Shown here in pieces: positions 13,201 to 22,509 of a DNA stretch of 64,000 nucleotides (its first letter is position 1; each line of letters starts with the position of its first letter). Under the pieces are notes generated by a model. It ran no database searches, had not been told where the DNA came from, and saw only the letters and a program-made list of their open reading frames with translations. Source of the stretch: Apteryx mantelli (taxonomy: Eukaryota; Chordata; Aves; Apterygiformes; Apterygidae). The stretch lies in NCBI RefSeq assembly GCF_036417845.1, contig NC_089979.1, positions 120,623,415 through 120,687,414 on the forward strand, in the 5' to 3' direction. The translations under genes were made by a program, and so were the position numbers.

Positions 13201-13473
13201 TGTTGTGGAATGTGCGTTTTCTCATTTTCTATCCAAGAAAAGAACTGAAACTGTCCTTTCCTCTTGAAAGCATCTCCTTGAGCTAAACAAAGATTTGACG
13301 TAATTTTTTCTTTTTTTCCCCTATTGAAGGAGCCACCTCCTCCAATGGAGTCTTACTGCTTGCCAGAAGCTGAGTCTTACCTTCAGAATAACAAAGAACT
13401 TGGAACTGGATTATCCCAGAAAAGAAAAGCAATGGGAGAAATGAGCAGAGTCAAACGATCCAGAATACACTGA
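379..13473 (+). CDS. TOPBP1: TOPBP1, DNA topoisomerase II-binding protein 1 (3' half, last 15 coding exons)
   Basis: Scaffold of the nuclear DNA-replication and damage checkpoint; it recruits and activates ATR-ATRIP and binds phosphoproteins through BRCT repeats. Fifteen exons join in one frame with matching phases: 379-671, 2113-2286, 3256-3374, 4511-4634, 5153-5302, 5808-5916, 6475-6667, 6793-7019, 8059-8225, 9177-9291, 9819-9982, 10885-11025, 12230-12319, 12756-12917 and 13330-13473. They give about 790 codons, against about 1520 for the whole human protein as I recall it. In order they encode the linker after BRCT5, BRCT6, the ATR-activation region with its IWDDP tryptophan, a second linker, BRCT7, BRCT8 and a basic C-terminus. 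The first exon starts with the last two bases of a split codon, so the gene continues left of the window. Every junction is GT-AG except one GC-AG donor at 9983. Identity is secure from many diagnostic stretches such as [11 protein letters not shown] and FKPSFDVK. Confidence 0.96.
2113..2286 (+). CDS. TOPBP1: TOPBP1 exon: linker leading into BRCT6
   Basis: 58 codons, phase 0 at both ends, between acceptor cttggtag and donor gtagga. It begins [11 protein letters not shown] and contains the TPLSEVI motif, a Ser/Thr-Pro context typical of this phosphorylated linker. Confidence 0.9.
3256..3374 (+). CDS. TOPBP1: TOPBP1 exon: first half of BRCT6
   Basis: Between ctgcag and gtatca. Encodes the first strand and helix of BRCT6 ([20 protein letters not shown], then the AASLGADY turn). 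It ends after two bases of an Arg codon that is finished by the next exon. Confidence 0.92.
3740..3763 (+). repeat. T24 homopolymer in TOPBP1 intron
   Basis: Uninterrupted run of 24 T. It lies 450 bases upstream of an A24 run in the same intron, so the two could pair in the transcript. Confidence 0.95.
4216..4239 (+). repeat. A24 homopolymer in TOPBP1 intron
   Basis: Uninterrupted run of 24 A, complementary to the T24 run upstream in the same intron. It may be the tail of a decayed retroelement, but no body is recognisable. Confidence 0.95.
4471..4504 (+). repeat. T11 and C6-T-C13 tract at a splice acceptor
   Basis: T11 (4471-4481), then taat-like spacer, then C6, T and C13 (4492-4504). It ends six bases before the BRCT6 exon and serves as its polypyrimidine tract. 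Long C runs slip easily in replication and sequencing. Confidence 0.95.
4511..4634 (+). CDS. TOPBP1: TOPBP1 exon: second half of BRCT6
   Basis: Encodes [10 protein letters not shown] and the closing [11 protein letters not shown] segment, which carries the tryptophan conserved in BRCT repeats. Its acceptor (gactag) is preceded by an unusual T11 and C6-T-C13 tract; see findings. Ends in phase 0 at GAG|gtatgg. Confidence 0.92.
5153..5302 (+). CDS. TOPBP1: TOPBP1 exon: end of BRCT6 and following linker
   Basis: 50 codons in phase 0. Contains [12 protein letters not shown], conserved in TOPBP1, then a Ser-rich variable stretch. Bounded by gttacag and gtatag. Confidence 0.9.
5808..5916 (+). CDS. 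TOPBP1: TOPBP1 exon: acidic linker
   Basis: Encodes an acidic patch ([10 protein letters not shown]) and a polar tail, and ends one base into a codon at GGAG|gtaaat. Poorly conserved linker at the start of the ATR-activation region. Assigned by frame, splice sites and position. Confidence 0.85.
6475..6667 (+). CDS. TOPBP1: TOPBP1 exon: ATR-activation region, first part
   Basis: Begins [12 protein letters not shown] after a pyrimidine-rich acceptor (tctcttctcttgaag). An in-frame acceptor also exists at 6387, but the added residues are hydrophobic and unlike TOPBP1. Contains [14 protein letters not shown] and the Ser/Arg-rich segment up to SRVLEAL. Confidence 0.9.
6793..7019 (+). CDS. TOPBP1: TOPBP1 exon: ATR-activating core and Akt-type site
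   Basis: Contains [17 protein letters not shown]. Its Trp codon is at 6854-6856 and corresponds, from recalled human numbering, to W1145, the residue essential for activating ATR-ATRIP. Directly downstream RARLVS fits the Akt consensus RxRxxS, at the position of human S1159, whose phosphorylation is reported to promote oligomerisation. Acceptor ttccacag, donor gtaaaa. Confidence 0.93.
8059..8225 (+). CDS. TOPBP1: TOPBP1 exon: linker before BRCT7
   Basis: Encodes an acidic start and then [20 protein letters not shown], a proline-rich segment conserved in TOPBP1. In human the phospho-dependent contacts fall just after it. Phase 1 start, phase 0 end at AAG|gtgtgt. Confidence 0.92.
9177..9291 (+). 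CDS. TOPBP1: TOPBP1 exon: start of BRCT7
   Basis: Encodes [20 protein letters not shown]. From recalled human numbering, the first Ser of LSSL and the Arg of PQER correspond to S1273 and R1280, which line the phosphopeptide pocket; both are kept. Acceptor ttccag, donor gtacca. Confidence 0.93.
9819..9982 (+). CDS. TOPBP1: TOPBP1 exon: core of BRCT7
   Basis: Encodes [18 protein letters not shown] and [14 protein letters not shown]. The Lys of NEK matches the third phosphopeptide-pocket residue (human K1317, recalled numbering). The exon ends in TTT GTT CAG followed by gcatgt, so the donor is GC rather than GT. That junction is required to join in frame to EEDYEWGS in the next exon. Confidence 0.93.
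10885..11025 (+). CDS. TOPBP1: TOPBP1 exon: BRCT7-BRCT8 connection
   Basis: 47 codons in phase 0. Begins [18 protein letters not shown] and contains [12 protein letters not shown], the helix packing between the two BRCT repeats. Acceptor gctctag, donor gtattt. Confidence 0.93.
12230..12319 (+). CDS. TOPBP1: TOPBP1 exon: start of BRCT8
   Basis: 30 codons in phase 0, encoding [13 protein letters not shown] and [11 protein letters not shown]: the first strand and helix of BRCT8 with its Gly-Gly turn. Acceptor tatctag, donor gtatgt. Confidence 0.93.
12445..12560 (+). repeat. Probable MIR-like SINE fragment in TOPBP1 intron
   Basis: Contains ttttgctcatggtcacacag followed by an agt-agtggtggag pattern. 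This resembles the conserved MIR core (GGTCACACAGCTAGTAAGTGG). Strongly diverged; recognition is by eye only. Confidence 0.4.
12756..12917 (+). CDS. TOPBP1: TOPBP1 exon: remainder of BRCT8
   Basis: 54 codons in phase 0. [15 protein letters not shown] and the closing EYIADYLIQ helix complete the last BRCT repeat. The reading frame stays open past the donor to 13013, but the TOPBP1 C-terminus continues in the exon at 13330. Confidence 0.93.
13330..13473 (+). CDS. TOPBP1: TOPBP1 last coding exon
   Basis: Encodes the final 47 residues and the TGA stop. Contains [15 protein letters not shown] and ends VKRSRIH. Two basic clusters (QKRK and KRSR) match the expected C-terminal nuclear-localisation signal. 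Confidence 0.93.
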   Translation, partial: EPPPPMESYCLPEAESYLQNNKELGTGLSQKRKAMGEMSRVKRSRIH

Positions 13474-13965
13474 GAAAATTCCCTGTTTTTAATTAGTTTA
13501 TTCATATTTATATTTTTTCATTCTCACTACAAAAATTAAAACCTTTGAGTTTCACTTTTAATTTGTCTTGAGATTACAATAAGTTTCTCATAATATTAAT
13601 AGGAAAAATTGCTTTGGTTAGTGGTAGTTTCTAAAAACTTGGAAAGCACTCATCAAAGAAAAATACATTGTCTCCATAATGTTATGATTACTGTCACTTT
13701 ACTGACTTGTTTAGGGACACCATCCTATAATAGTTAAAATATGTGAGAAGTTTAACACATCTTCCAGCTGTGTGTTGCACAGAATGTATAATCAGTTGGT
13801 AAGAATATTTTTGCATTTGCCACAGAATAACAGACATAGATCTTCTGGTATTTAATCTTGGGAAGCGGGAAAAAAGACAAAAACAATAATTGGCTTATAA
13901 ATTTTGGTACAAACAATGGGTGTACATAGTGACTGTAATAAATTATTTCTATAAAACCCTCTGTT
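13474..13965 (+). other. TOPBP1: TOPBP1 3'UTR with two candidate poly(A) signals
   Basis: AT-rich sequence after the stop codon. ATTAAA at 13535-13540 could serve a short form. AATAAA at 13937-13942 is followed within 30 bases by T/G-rich sequence, so it is the better main signal. The end position is inferred. Confidence 0.6.
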
Positions 13966-15254
13966 TGAGGCTCTGCCTTTGTGAATGCTAACTCCATTTT
14001 ACAAAGAGGAGACTACTTCAGAGGTGAAATATGTCTGACCAAGCTTCCTGTTTGAGCCTGCAACAAAAACCAGAGGCACAACAAAGAGGTTAGTCTCCAT
14101 CAGCTGGAAGTGTTCCTGGCCAGATTACCACAGTACTTGACAAATTATTTAATCTTTAGTAACTGTGGGATGTGGGTCTCTGTTTATTGAGAAGTTACTG
14201 TATGTCAGTTCTACCATGCTATTCTAGGTAGAAGTACGTATCTCTGTGCTTATTAAATCAGAAGTGCTGTCTTCTCTTATAGCCTGTATTTAAGCAGCTA
14301 TAATGGCTGAAGCCTATTTGAACAGGAAAGAAAAAGACTCAAGGTGCATGGGGCAAGTGGAGCTGCTTGAGGGCCTGTATGTAACAGTTAAAGTCTATTG
14401 AACTTAAACCTGTAAGAACCAAAAGTGCTTGAAAATTGCTTGTTTTGAAGTTGTGTGTGTGTGGGGGGGACATCTTCTACTTTTATTTTTTCTAGCTGCT
14501 TGAATAATCTGTGTTTTAGAAAACCTTTGCATCACTAACATGGATACAAGAAAGGAAGAGCTGCAAGTGTCCAAGCCCTGGTTAGACCTGGAGTCCCCTG
14601 TGCTCAGATCTTGCTCAAAGTTGGGGAGAGCTATCCCTTTGCTTGGGAGGTGGGGGGGGAAAGGGACAAGGAGCCTGAGGCATGTGGGAGTTTTCAAATG
14701 AGAAAAATGAGGAATGCAGTTTGCCTTATGTACAGGACTGTACTTGTGCTTCTGCTTTCTCCTTTAATGCAGTGACTATTTTGTCTCTAGGGTTACAGTG
14801 AGCTCTGAAAGGCACTGAAAAGCAGATGACCTTGAAGGGACTGTCATGAAGGATAGAGGTCAAGGACTGCAGGGAATTTGGTTCTCTTTCAAAAGCATTG
14901 TCCCAGAAACCTGTGGTCCTACAGCAGTTAGGCTGGGTTAGTGACAGGATTGTCATTGTTGAATTACAAAGACTATGGAGTCCTACCCTTGCTTTGCTTT
15001 TCTTGATCTTAAAAGTGTGATACTTGTTGGTATTAGAGGATGTCAAACACTACATGCCTAACAGAGCAAAAATAATCTTGTTGCTAATGCCCTAAACCAT
15101 ATTTTGAAGTGCCATTGAAATGCAAAGTTAATTTCCTATTCTATCTGCAAAATGTAACTTTGCAGTTACATTTTCTCTATGTTAGGTATAGTAGTAGGTG
15201 AGATAGATACAAGTGTCTGATCTTTGTCAGCAGCAGATGCCATGGTAGAAGGGT

Positions 15255-15310
15255 AGTGCTGCTTTTCTCATTTTACAGATGAGAAACCACTGCCTAGGCT
15301 GGGACCATTT
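15255..15310 (+). repeat. Possible MIR-like fragment
   Basis: Contains ctcattttacagatgagaaa, which closely matches the most conserved part of the MIR consensus (CATTTTACAGATGAGGAAAC). Flanks do not extend convincingly. Confidence 0.4.
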
Positions 15311-17984
15311 AGCTAAGCTTCAGAGAAGGAGATGTGTCTAAGCTGTGCAGTTCCTGCAGCTGTTGTGAATCTGTGTGACAGGACAGAAGTAGAACCGCTA
15401 GTGAAGGTGCACCCCCATTACCTGTTCAGCACCAGGGTATGTGTACATCTGTAGCCTCAAACCACCCACCATGTGCACTGCCTCCTGCCCCAGTGGACAT
15501 CAACAAGGAAAGAGCCTAGGTTGTAACAGGGGCAAGGCTGGTGTTAGGCAGATAGAGGGAAAGAAAAGAGGCCATTGAGAGAGTGCTCCAGTGGGGAAGC
15601 AGAGATGGAGGAGGAAAGAAGCTGTTACAGCCAGAGATGTAGAGCACAAGGCCACAGCCAGCACATGTCACATTTCATGCTGTTTCTAGACCAACATTCA
15701 TACAGCCAGCATGCTGCAATCAGGCACAGTAACTAACTGCTGTAATTGCTCAGCATCACTGTGAGGAGACTAGTGAACACAATAGGCCTGAGACACATGT
15801 GGAGGTATAAATTCATTTGCTGCTGTAAGATAAATTTATTTTCTTCAGCTTTCTTCACAAAAAACATCACAAAAGTGCTTTACAGAGTTTCGTACAGTTA
15901 CTCTAACAGGGAGAAAGGACAACAACTGCACATTTAGAAGTTGTCATATGCAGAAGCCATGATAAGTAAACCAGGGTTAAAAAAAATCCACTGACAAATA
16001 TATATATATTTTCAGGTTTTGAACTTAAATTATGACTATAAACATATATAGTTATATAAATATACAGGCACCATCAGGTTCCTGTGTAAACTGTGGGGAC
16101 CACACAGGGATTCTCAGAAATAGATCATACTGTATTCAGCTTTGCTGAAAGTTTCTGCTGTGCTGAATGGGCTCCTGGTCATGCATTTCCCCACACAGAC
16201 AGCATCATTCTCTCCTACTGCTGTAAGCATTCCAGCAGCTTTATCATCGCTTCTGGTTAACTTTCATGATGAGGCATTCCAGTACACAGTTGAAAGTAAA
16301 TTCAGTTTATAGAGAAGTAGAGAGTATAGAGAGCTTATATTATCCATCTCCTCCATCCCTACCCATCCTCTCTGCTCTTTGCCCTCTTATTGCTCTTCAC
16401 CCAGTCATCTCACATTCATTAAAAAAATTTCCTATAGGCTGGGCCCATGCTGCTGTCTAAATCAGAAGTTTTTGTGTTTGAGCTAACAGGTTACTAGCTA
16501 TGAAAAGGAATATGGTTCTACTACTGAACTGTCATGTACTGTGACAACTGCTACTCCTTCCATTTTGCTGTATTAAGCCCAAGGTGCTCAAAGCCAGCTG
16601 GAATGAGGCACTCAAGTAGCTTTTGAGGATCTAGGTTTAAATGTAACAAACTACTGTACTTCAAAAATCAAGCGTTATCAGTCACAGTTATTTGCTAAGC
16701 AATTTGGAACAGAAATGGAGCTGTGTGTGAAGCTATAGCCCTGACTGAAGAAACACAGCAGTGTTCTGTTCTTGCTTAAAGAAGGATGGGATCCTGAGCT
16801 TTTTATGATCTGTGTTTGAACAGGTCCAGGTACCTGACTAGAGATCCCTGGCATGGTAATAATGCAGATTAACAAAAGAACAAAGGAATACTAGAGAGTG
16901 AAGAAAGGTCAAATAATACTTCAAGTGCACAGCTCAAGTTAATGACTAGATTTTTGCTGTACTTTTGAGTTGCAGAAAATATTAGCAGAGCCAATTTTCT
17001 AGATAACACTGTCACACTGGCTTGAGGAGCCTTTTACCCAATTCCCAGGTTAAACACTAGTCAGTCTCAAAGGGTACTGAGTGGTTAGTAAATATATAGT
17101 GGGGAAAGGTTTTAGGGGCAAGGCTGGGCTTCAGTGAGTGGTAGCAGCATAGCTGAGTCTTTTAAGATACATAGGAAAGGGTGCAAACTCCCCCATTCAG
17201 ACAAATACAGGGTGAAGTTTCTCACTGCATCCCCTCTACTCCTACTCCCAAAACTAAGATTTGGAAAGGAAAAACAAAAAAAAAAACCTCTGCTCATATT
17301 TGCAAACTTTAAAAATCCCCAGTAGCCACATTAGGATTCTGTCAAAAATAATTGAGTGCTATAGATATAACACCTAACAGATGATTGATAGATACAATTT
17401 ATTTGGGTGCAAAATCCAAGGTATAATAATCTCTCAACCACATACCATTATTAGTACCACACCCAGCTAGTCTGCATGATGTGATATTCCAATATTGAGA
17501 CAACACAGCTCTTAAGGGAGGACTCACACCTTTTAGGATGTAGAGCCTACCATTTAAGACACTTTGCATTTATAAACACAGCATTACTCATAAATGCAAT
17601 CAACATTTAAAGGCTTAATCTTATTTACAGATGTAACATCTCTAAAGTAAAGTATAAGATGAGAATGTAAAGAGATGAAACAAACCACAAAAAGACTAAG
17701 CCTCGCTCCAGTGTTGCTGCACTCACCTTCATCCCAAATATTATTTTAATGATGTCAAGTATTAATCTAGCATAGCTGTAGTAAGTGTGCCTGAGCCTGT
17801 TTGCTTGTCCGAGACAATATAATGCATCTGCTTCATCTCTGCCAGGTTCAAAGAGAAAAATAATCCAGAAATTTAAAGCAAGTTTGCTATGGGACTTTTT
17901 TGTGCTTGACTCTGGCTGTTATAGCGGGACTTCTAATAAGATCTCAAATCAAGTTTTAATGAAACTGATCTCAAGTGATAGAAA

Positions 17985-18045
17985 TAAGGAATAACAACTC
18001 CACTGAAACCAATGAAGTTAGGCTGTAGGAGACCAGATTCATGCA
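17985..18045. repeat. Possible old interspersed repeat
   Basis: The string aactccactgaaaccaatga resembles a pattern common in turtle and archosaur repeats (AACTCCACTGACTTCAATGG). Family unknown. Recognition is from memory only. Confidence 0.3.
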
Positions 18046-18469
18046 CATTTTACCTGGTTCTCAATGCATTTGTTCTCTTGTATCAGCCTGTTTTTATGAT
18101 TTGAATCATTTTGTTACGGTTGTACATACTCTGAAAGAGATACAAAATAAGTGGTTGGTTTTAATAAAAAGAGAAAACTTATTACAGCATTTTAACCAAC
18201 AAGTTTCTGTAGGCAAATTATTTCAAATAAAGCAGATGGTTATAACTCAATGACTTCAATGCTACCACAACTGAGCTAGAAATAAAATTCAGTACAGAAC
18301 AAAGGAGACAGACAAGAAATAGAATAGAAAAGGTCAGATCCAAATAAAAGTTAATAGAAGCATGCCATGCTAATCGCTGGTAAGGAGAGTGAATTATATA
18401 CATGAAATGAAGATTTGAGTAGATAGGATGGCAAAAGCCAGTGCCCATAGAAAATTATTAATTAGGTGT

Positions 18470-18760
18470 GTCAGCGCTAGGGAAAATGGTGATTGCCAGG
18501 GTAAGCTAACTAATTGTGTAAACTTGGCAAATCACTGGCAAATGAATGTCAACAGGAAAAAATACAAGGCAATGAATACTGGAAAGGCTTTAAACCACTC
18601 ATACATGCTCTGGTGGATTCTGAATTAGTTGTGATCTTTCAAGGGGACGATCTAGGCATCACCATGGGCAGCTTGATGAAGACATCTGTTCAATGTGTAG
18701 TTTCAGTCAAGAAAGCGAATAAGATGTTAGGCTGTATTAAAGACAGAACAATATGGAAAA
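18470..18760 (+). mobile_element. Degraded CR1/L3-type LINE fragment (C-terminal reverse transcriptase)
   Basis: Conceptual translation gives LANHWQMNVNRKKYKAMNTG, then GDDLGITMGSLMKTS and SVKKANKMLGCIK. These match the order and spacing of the CR1-family segment that reads W...F...K.K......G, then DLGV..D..L..S, then A.KKAN..LG.I. Two overlapping frames are needed, so at least one frameshift is present and no intact open frame remains. It is a short, old, inactive piece with neither 5' end nor endonuclease domain. Confidence 0.62.
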
Positions 18761-20284
18761 ATATTACAGCATGTATTTCTCTTAGGTCCTTAATGAATAT
18801 TTGCTGTTTCATCAGCACCTTAAGAAAAAGAGATATATTAGAAAAATACAAGGAGGAAAGTAATAAGAGACTGGCAGAAGCAGCTCTTCATAGCTGGAAA
18901 GATAGATAGTAAGAATAAGGCAATTTATTTCTGAAGGGGGAAAAAAAAAAGAATAGATGATATATCTCTTAAAAGTACTTTATGACCCTTTCAACCAAGT
19001 AACAGGACATTCCTCAAGGTCATCTTAAGCCAACTACTGATTTGTTGACATCATTGCTGCATGAAAAATATCACTCATCACCATACATAGGCTAAAAAAC
19101 CCCCTGTATTATTCTTTAATGCTTGCTATTCAAGCTAGTTAAATATTTCCTGCAAAGCAACTGCAATAGTCTGTTGAAATTTAACAGTAATCATTTCTGA
19201 CAGAGAATTGTCATGACTGATACATCTTAACAACCATCTTAGAGGTACTGCAATGATGAAATATCTGTAAGAGAAAATAGCTGCCAGGCCTCATCGATCT
19301 TCTTGTCCAGTACCCACCAGAGCTCTAATTTGTCTCCACGCATGCCCTCATGTTCTCTACCTCTTTAGAGGCCCGCTACAAAGTCCAAGGGATGAACCTT
19401 GAAATCAAGTGCAATAACAAACAGTGGCATATTCATAAAAATTGTTTGTGTTCCTCCAGCTGCAGTTAACTGATAGAACAGCAGATAATAGGAAATAGTG
19501 TAACCATCTCTCTGCATCATTATTCCTTCCTATCCTCCCTTCCTACCCATCCCTCTGCTCATTGCCCTCAGCTTTATCTTCTGAACATTCCCTTCCATTA
19601 GCCTAATGTTCCACAGAAACCTCTCCAAATACAGCTATTTCCCTTTGTCTTGTTTTCTTCCCTTCATCTTCTTCCTCCACAGCTTGTCGTAAAATCAGAT
19701 TTAAAAAATTTTCAAGTTACAACTTGAAATTAACCGCAATATTTCCATTGTACCTGGATGCTACTTCAACTTAAATAAGGACAAGGATAAACAGTAAAAC
19801 AAGCGTATATTTACATGTGGAGAGGGGAAGAAACCTACATTTCTACTACAAGCTGCCACTTAGTATCCTGACACAGTTATCTACTTGCATTAAGTAGATA
19901 ATCATGATTGTTCATCACAAGTGAACTTCACTACTCCATAGAATCTGAACAAACTTTAAGACAGCCACATTAAAAGAGATGGCTATTAACTGTGAGTAGA
20001 ACTTTATTTCAGTCATGGAGTTTACAAAATAGAGCAATATTGATCTTGATGTATTCCACATAAAAAGTCTCATTAATATACCATTTGGGTTGCACAGTTG
20101 ATCACAAAGAGGAAACACCAGATGAAGTTCTCAGCCTGAATTTTGCCCTTGCCCATATGCATTAAAATACAGTCTAATTATAGTACTTAAACAGAATGTA
20201 TATTACATTCTGCAGAAATAAGCTTTCCCCAAAGTAGTATTAAAATATTATAATGAAAGCTAATGCAAAGACCTTTTTATATAG

Positions 20285-20470
20285 GTTTTTATACTTTGTC
20301 CTTCTACAGCACCAGCCCCAGCACTTGGCAAAGAACAGCTTTAACCTCACAAAAACCCTGTGAGGTAGGGTTTATTTTTTATTTTTTTAAACAGCTGGGG
20401 AAACTGAGGCAAAGTGAAACTAAATTACTTGAAGTTAACACAGAAGCTCAGTGGAAAAAGCAAGGCAAAA
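20285..20470 (+). repeat. MIR / CORE-SINE-like element
   Basis: In order: cctcacaaaaaccctgtgag gtaggg, then a T-rich stretch, then cagctggggaaactgaggca, then a cacagaagctcagtgg segment. The MIR core has the same blocks (CCTCACAACAACCCTATGAGG, then ACAGATGAGGAAACTGAGGC, then CACACAGCTAGTAAGTGG). This is a relic of an ancient amniote SINE, with a T/A-rich expansion in the middle. Confidence 0.68.
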
Positions 20471-21184
20471 AAATCCCACTTTCTTGGTCCTATGCTCTTA
20501 CAACAGAAGATGCATGCTTCTTTTCACTGCACATTGCTTTAGATGATACTTTTTATTCCAGTATTCAAATGCACTGTTTTTTCTTCATGATTTATTAATA
20601 CTGTGGTACATTTACATTCTGACTAAGCAGCCCATTGAACTTCATTAACCTTGCTATATAACACATTCTAAGCAACTGAACATAAAATCAAGATATACGT
20701 ACCATCAGTAGATGCTTCACAAAAAAGGAAACTTATTTGAAGCAGTTAAAATCAGTATCCTTGTTTTTATCATATAGAAGTGAAAAGAGCTCTTAAATAA
20801 AAAATAAGTTATTTCATAATGAGATTGTCTAACTCTCTTATTTGTCCTTTCTTGGTTCTCTTTGGGGAATTGGTTAGACTGCTTTGTACCAATTCTACCT
20901 GCTCTGGACAGTTTTCTTTCTTCTAAAAAAAGAAAAACAAACACAAAAAAAACACCAGTAGGATGCTTTCCTAACTAGTGGACTTCAAACATTTTTGCTG
21001 GTTTAAACTCAAATGGATCTGTCACTTCTGAGTACAGTACTTATCTCTGCAGTACTTTTCCCCCCTTCCAACTTACACTCCACTCCCTACCTCAGACTGT
21101 ACATTCAACACTATCATTTAGCAAAAGGCCTTCCTACTCCCTCCCCCTCTTATCTTCCCAGTCATTTACCTGCATATTTGCCAC

Positions 21185-21203
21185 TTTTTTTTTTTTTTTT
21201 TTT
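21185..21203 (+). repeat. T19 homopolymer
   Basis: Uninterrupted run of 19 T in the TOPBP1-CDV3 intergenic region. Confidence 0.95.
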
Positions 21204-22509
21204 AAAGCGCAACACACAATTGTTACTACTTCTCCAAATCAGGATTAAACTCCTCAGTTTTCTTTTTCTGCTATCATTTCTTTTTCCATCTGCTAGACCT
21301 TGTAAGTTCTCACATTATACCTGGATCCAGGCAAGCTGATTTTTAAACTTTTCCTGAAGATTTTATCAGCAAATACATTAGACTTTTTCCTTGTATGCAC
21401 CTAATTTATAATCTGAAGTTTATGTAAGAACATTTCTTAACCTCCCAAACAAAGCATATATTTACAATTAAAACTGTTTTGTGAAATTAAAAGCTGAAGA
21501 ACAGGAAGGGGCAGTTTAGAAACCAAATTGCTGTCAGACAACTAAACCTGGATCAGGGCTATTCATAATGACTTGTTTAGTAGTCAAGGTTTTTCAGTTA
21601 AAGTTGAGTTTCTTGGGCCTTTGAGACAAATAGCAAAGTAATTATGTGAAATATTGAGGTACCTGTTTCTCTATTTCCGTATTAGAAAGAGTAATGTAAC
21701 TACCTAGAGAGTATAAATAAGCAACTTTATATTGTATGAAACCATACTGTGGCATTTGAAAGAAAGACACTAAAAAGTTGAAAATTGCTCAGCCAGGATA
21801 GGGGGAAAAAATGCTTACTGCAAATGCCCAGATAAGCAAATTCCAAGATGTGTGGTCCTATTAATTTTATACTGTGTTCTGTGCTCTAAACAGCATAGAA
21901 GTCTCAGCCATGTTGTGGTGAAAGACCTTCCAAGAGCAAATAGATGCAGTCCAATCCCAAAAAACCAAGTCCCTATCATGACAGAAGTCTAACACAAATG
22001 CCATTTATTAGTAAGTTTTGTGAAGACAGTTACCTTGAATATGATTGATAATGATTGGTAAGGCCAGCTACAAAGAAAAAAACTTGGAAAAATTGAAGTA
22101 GCATGAGAGGGTCACTGTTAGTTGTTAAATCCTCTTTGCTTGCAGATGAGATTAAACATGACAAAGCTACAGCAATGGAAAAAACTACTGCTCTCCTAGA
22201 TTTATCGTGACCTCTAGTTATTATAGCTGCCAGATTCCTACAGCCAACATTCCAAAAAGTCCAGTTTTGTAACATTTGCCTTGTTTTTGGCATTTTAACG
22301 TTCATACAGACTATACAATCAAGAACACACATCCAAGTTGTTCCTTTCCAGTAAGTTCTGGGCACTTAGATGTTCTGCTACAACTTCATAATTTCATATC
22401 TATACTTGAATCTGAGGCCAAAGAAAGTAACACTGAACCTTTAAATCAAAAATTAATAATTAAGTCACCGTAAAAACAGAAGTATATTACAGGATAGGAA
22501 TTTACCTGA

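Larger units (their letters stand above)
13966..22500. other. Intergenic region between convergent TOPBP1 and CDV3
   Basis: AT-rich DNA with no protein gene recognised. It contains a CR1 reverse-transcriptase relic (about 18.5 kb), a MIR-like SINE (about 20.3 kb), a T19 run (21185-21203) and a TA-rich patch near 16.0 kb. Part of it could be an extended CDV3 3'UTR: a minus-strand AATAAA at 15835-15840 sits just inside the block. The spacing is close to what I recall for human. Confidence 0.55.
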
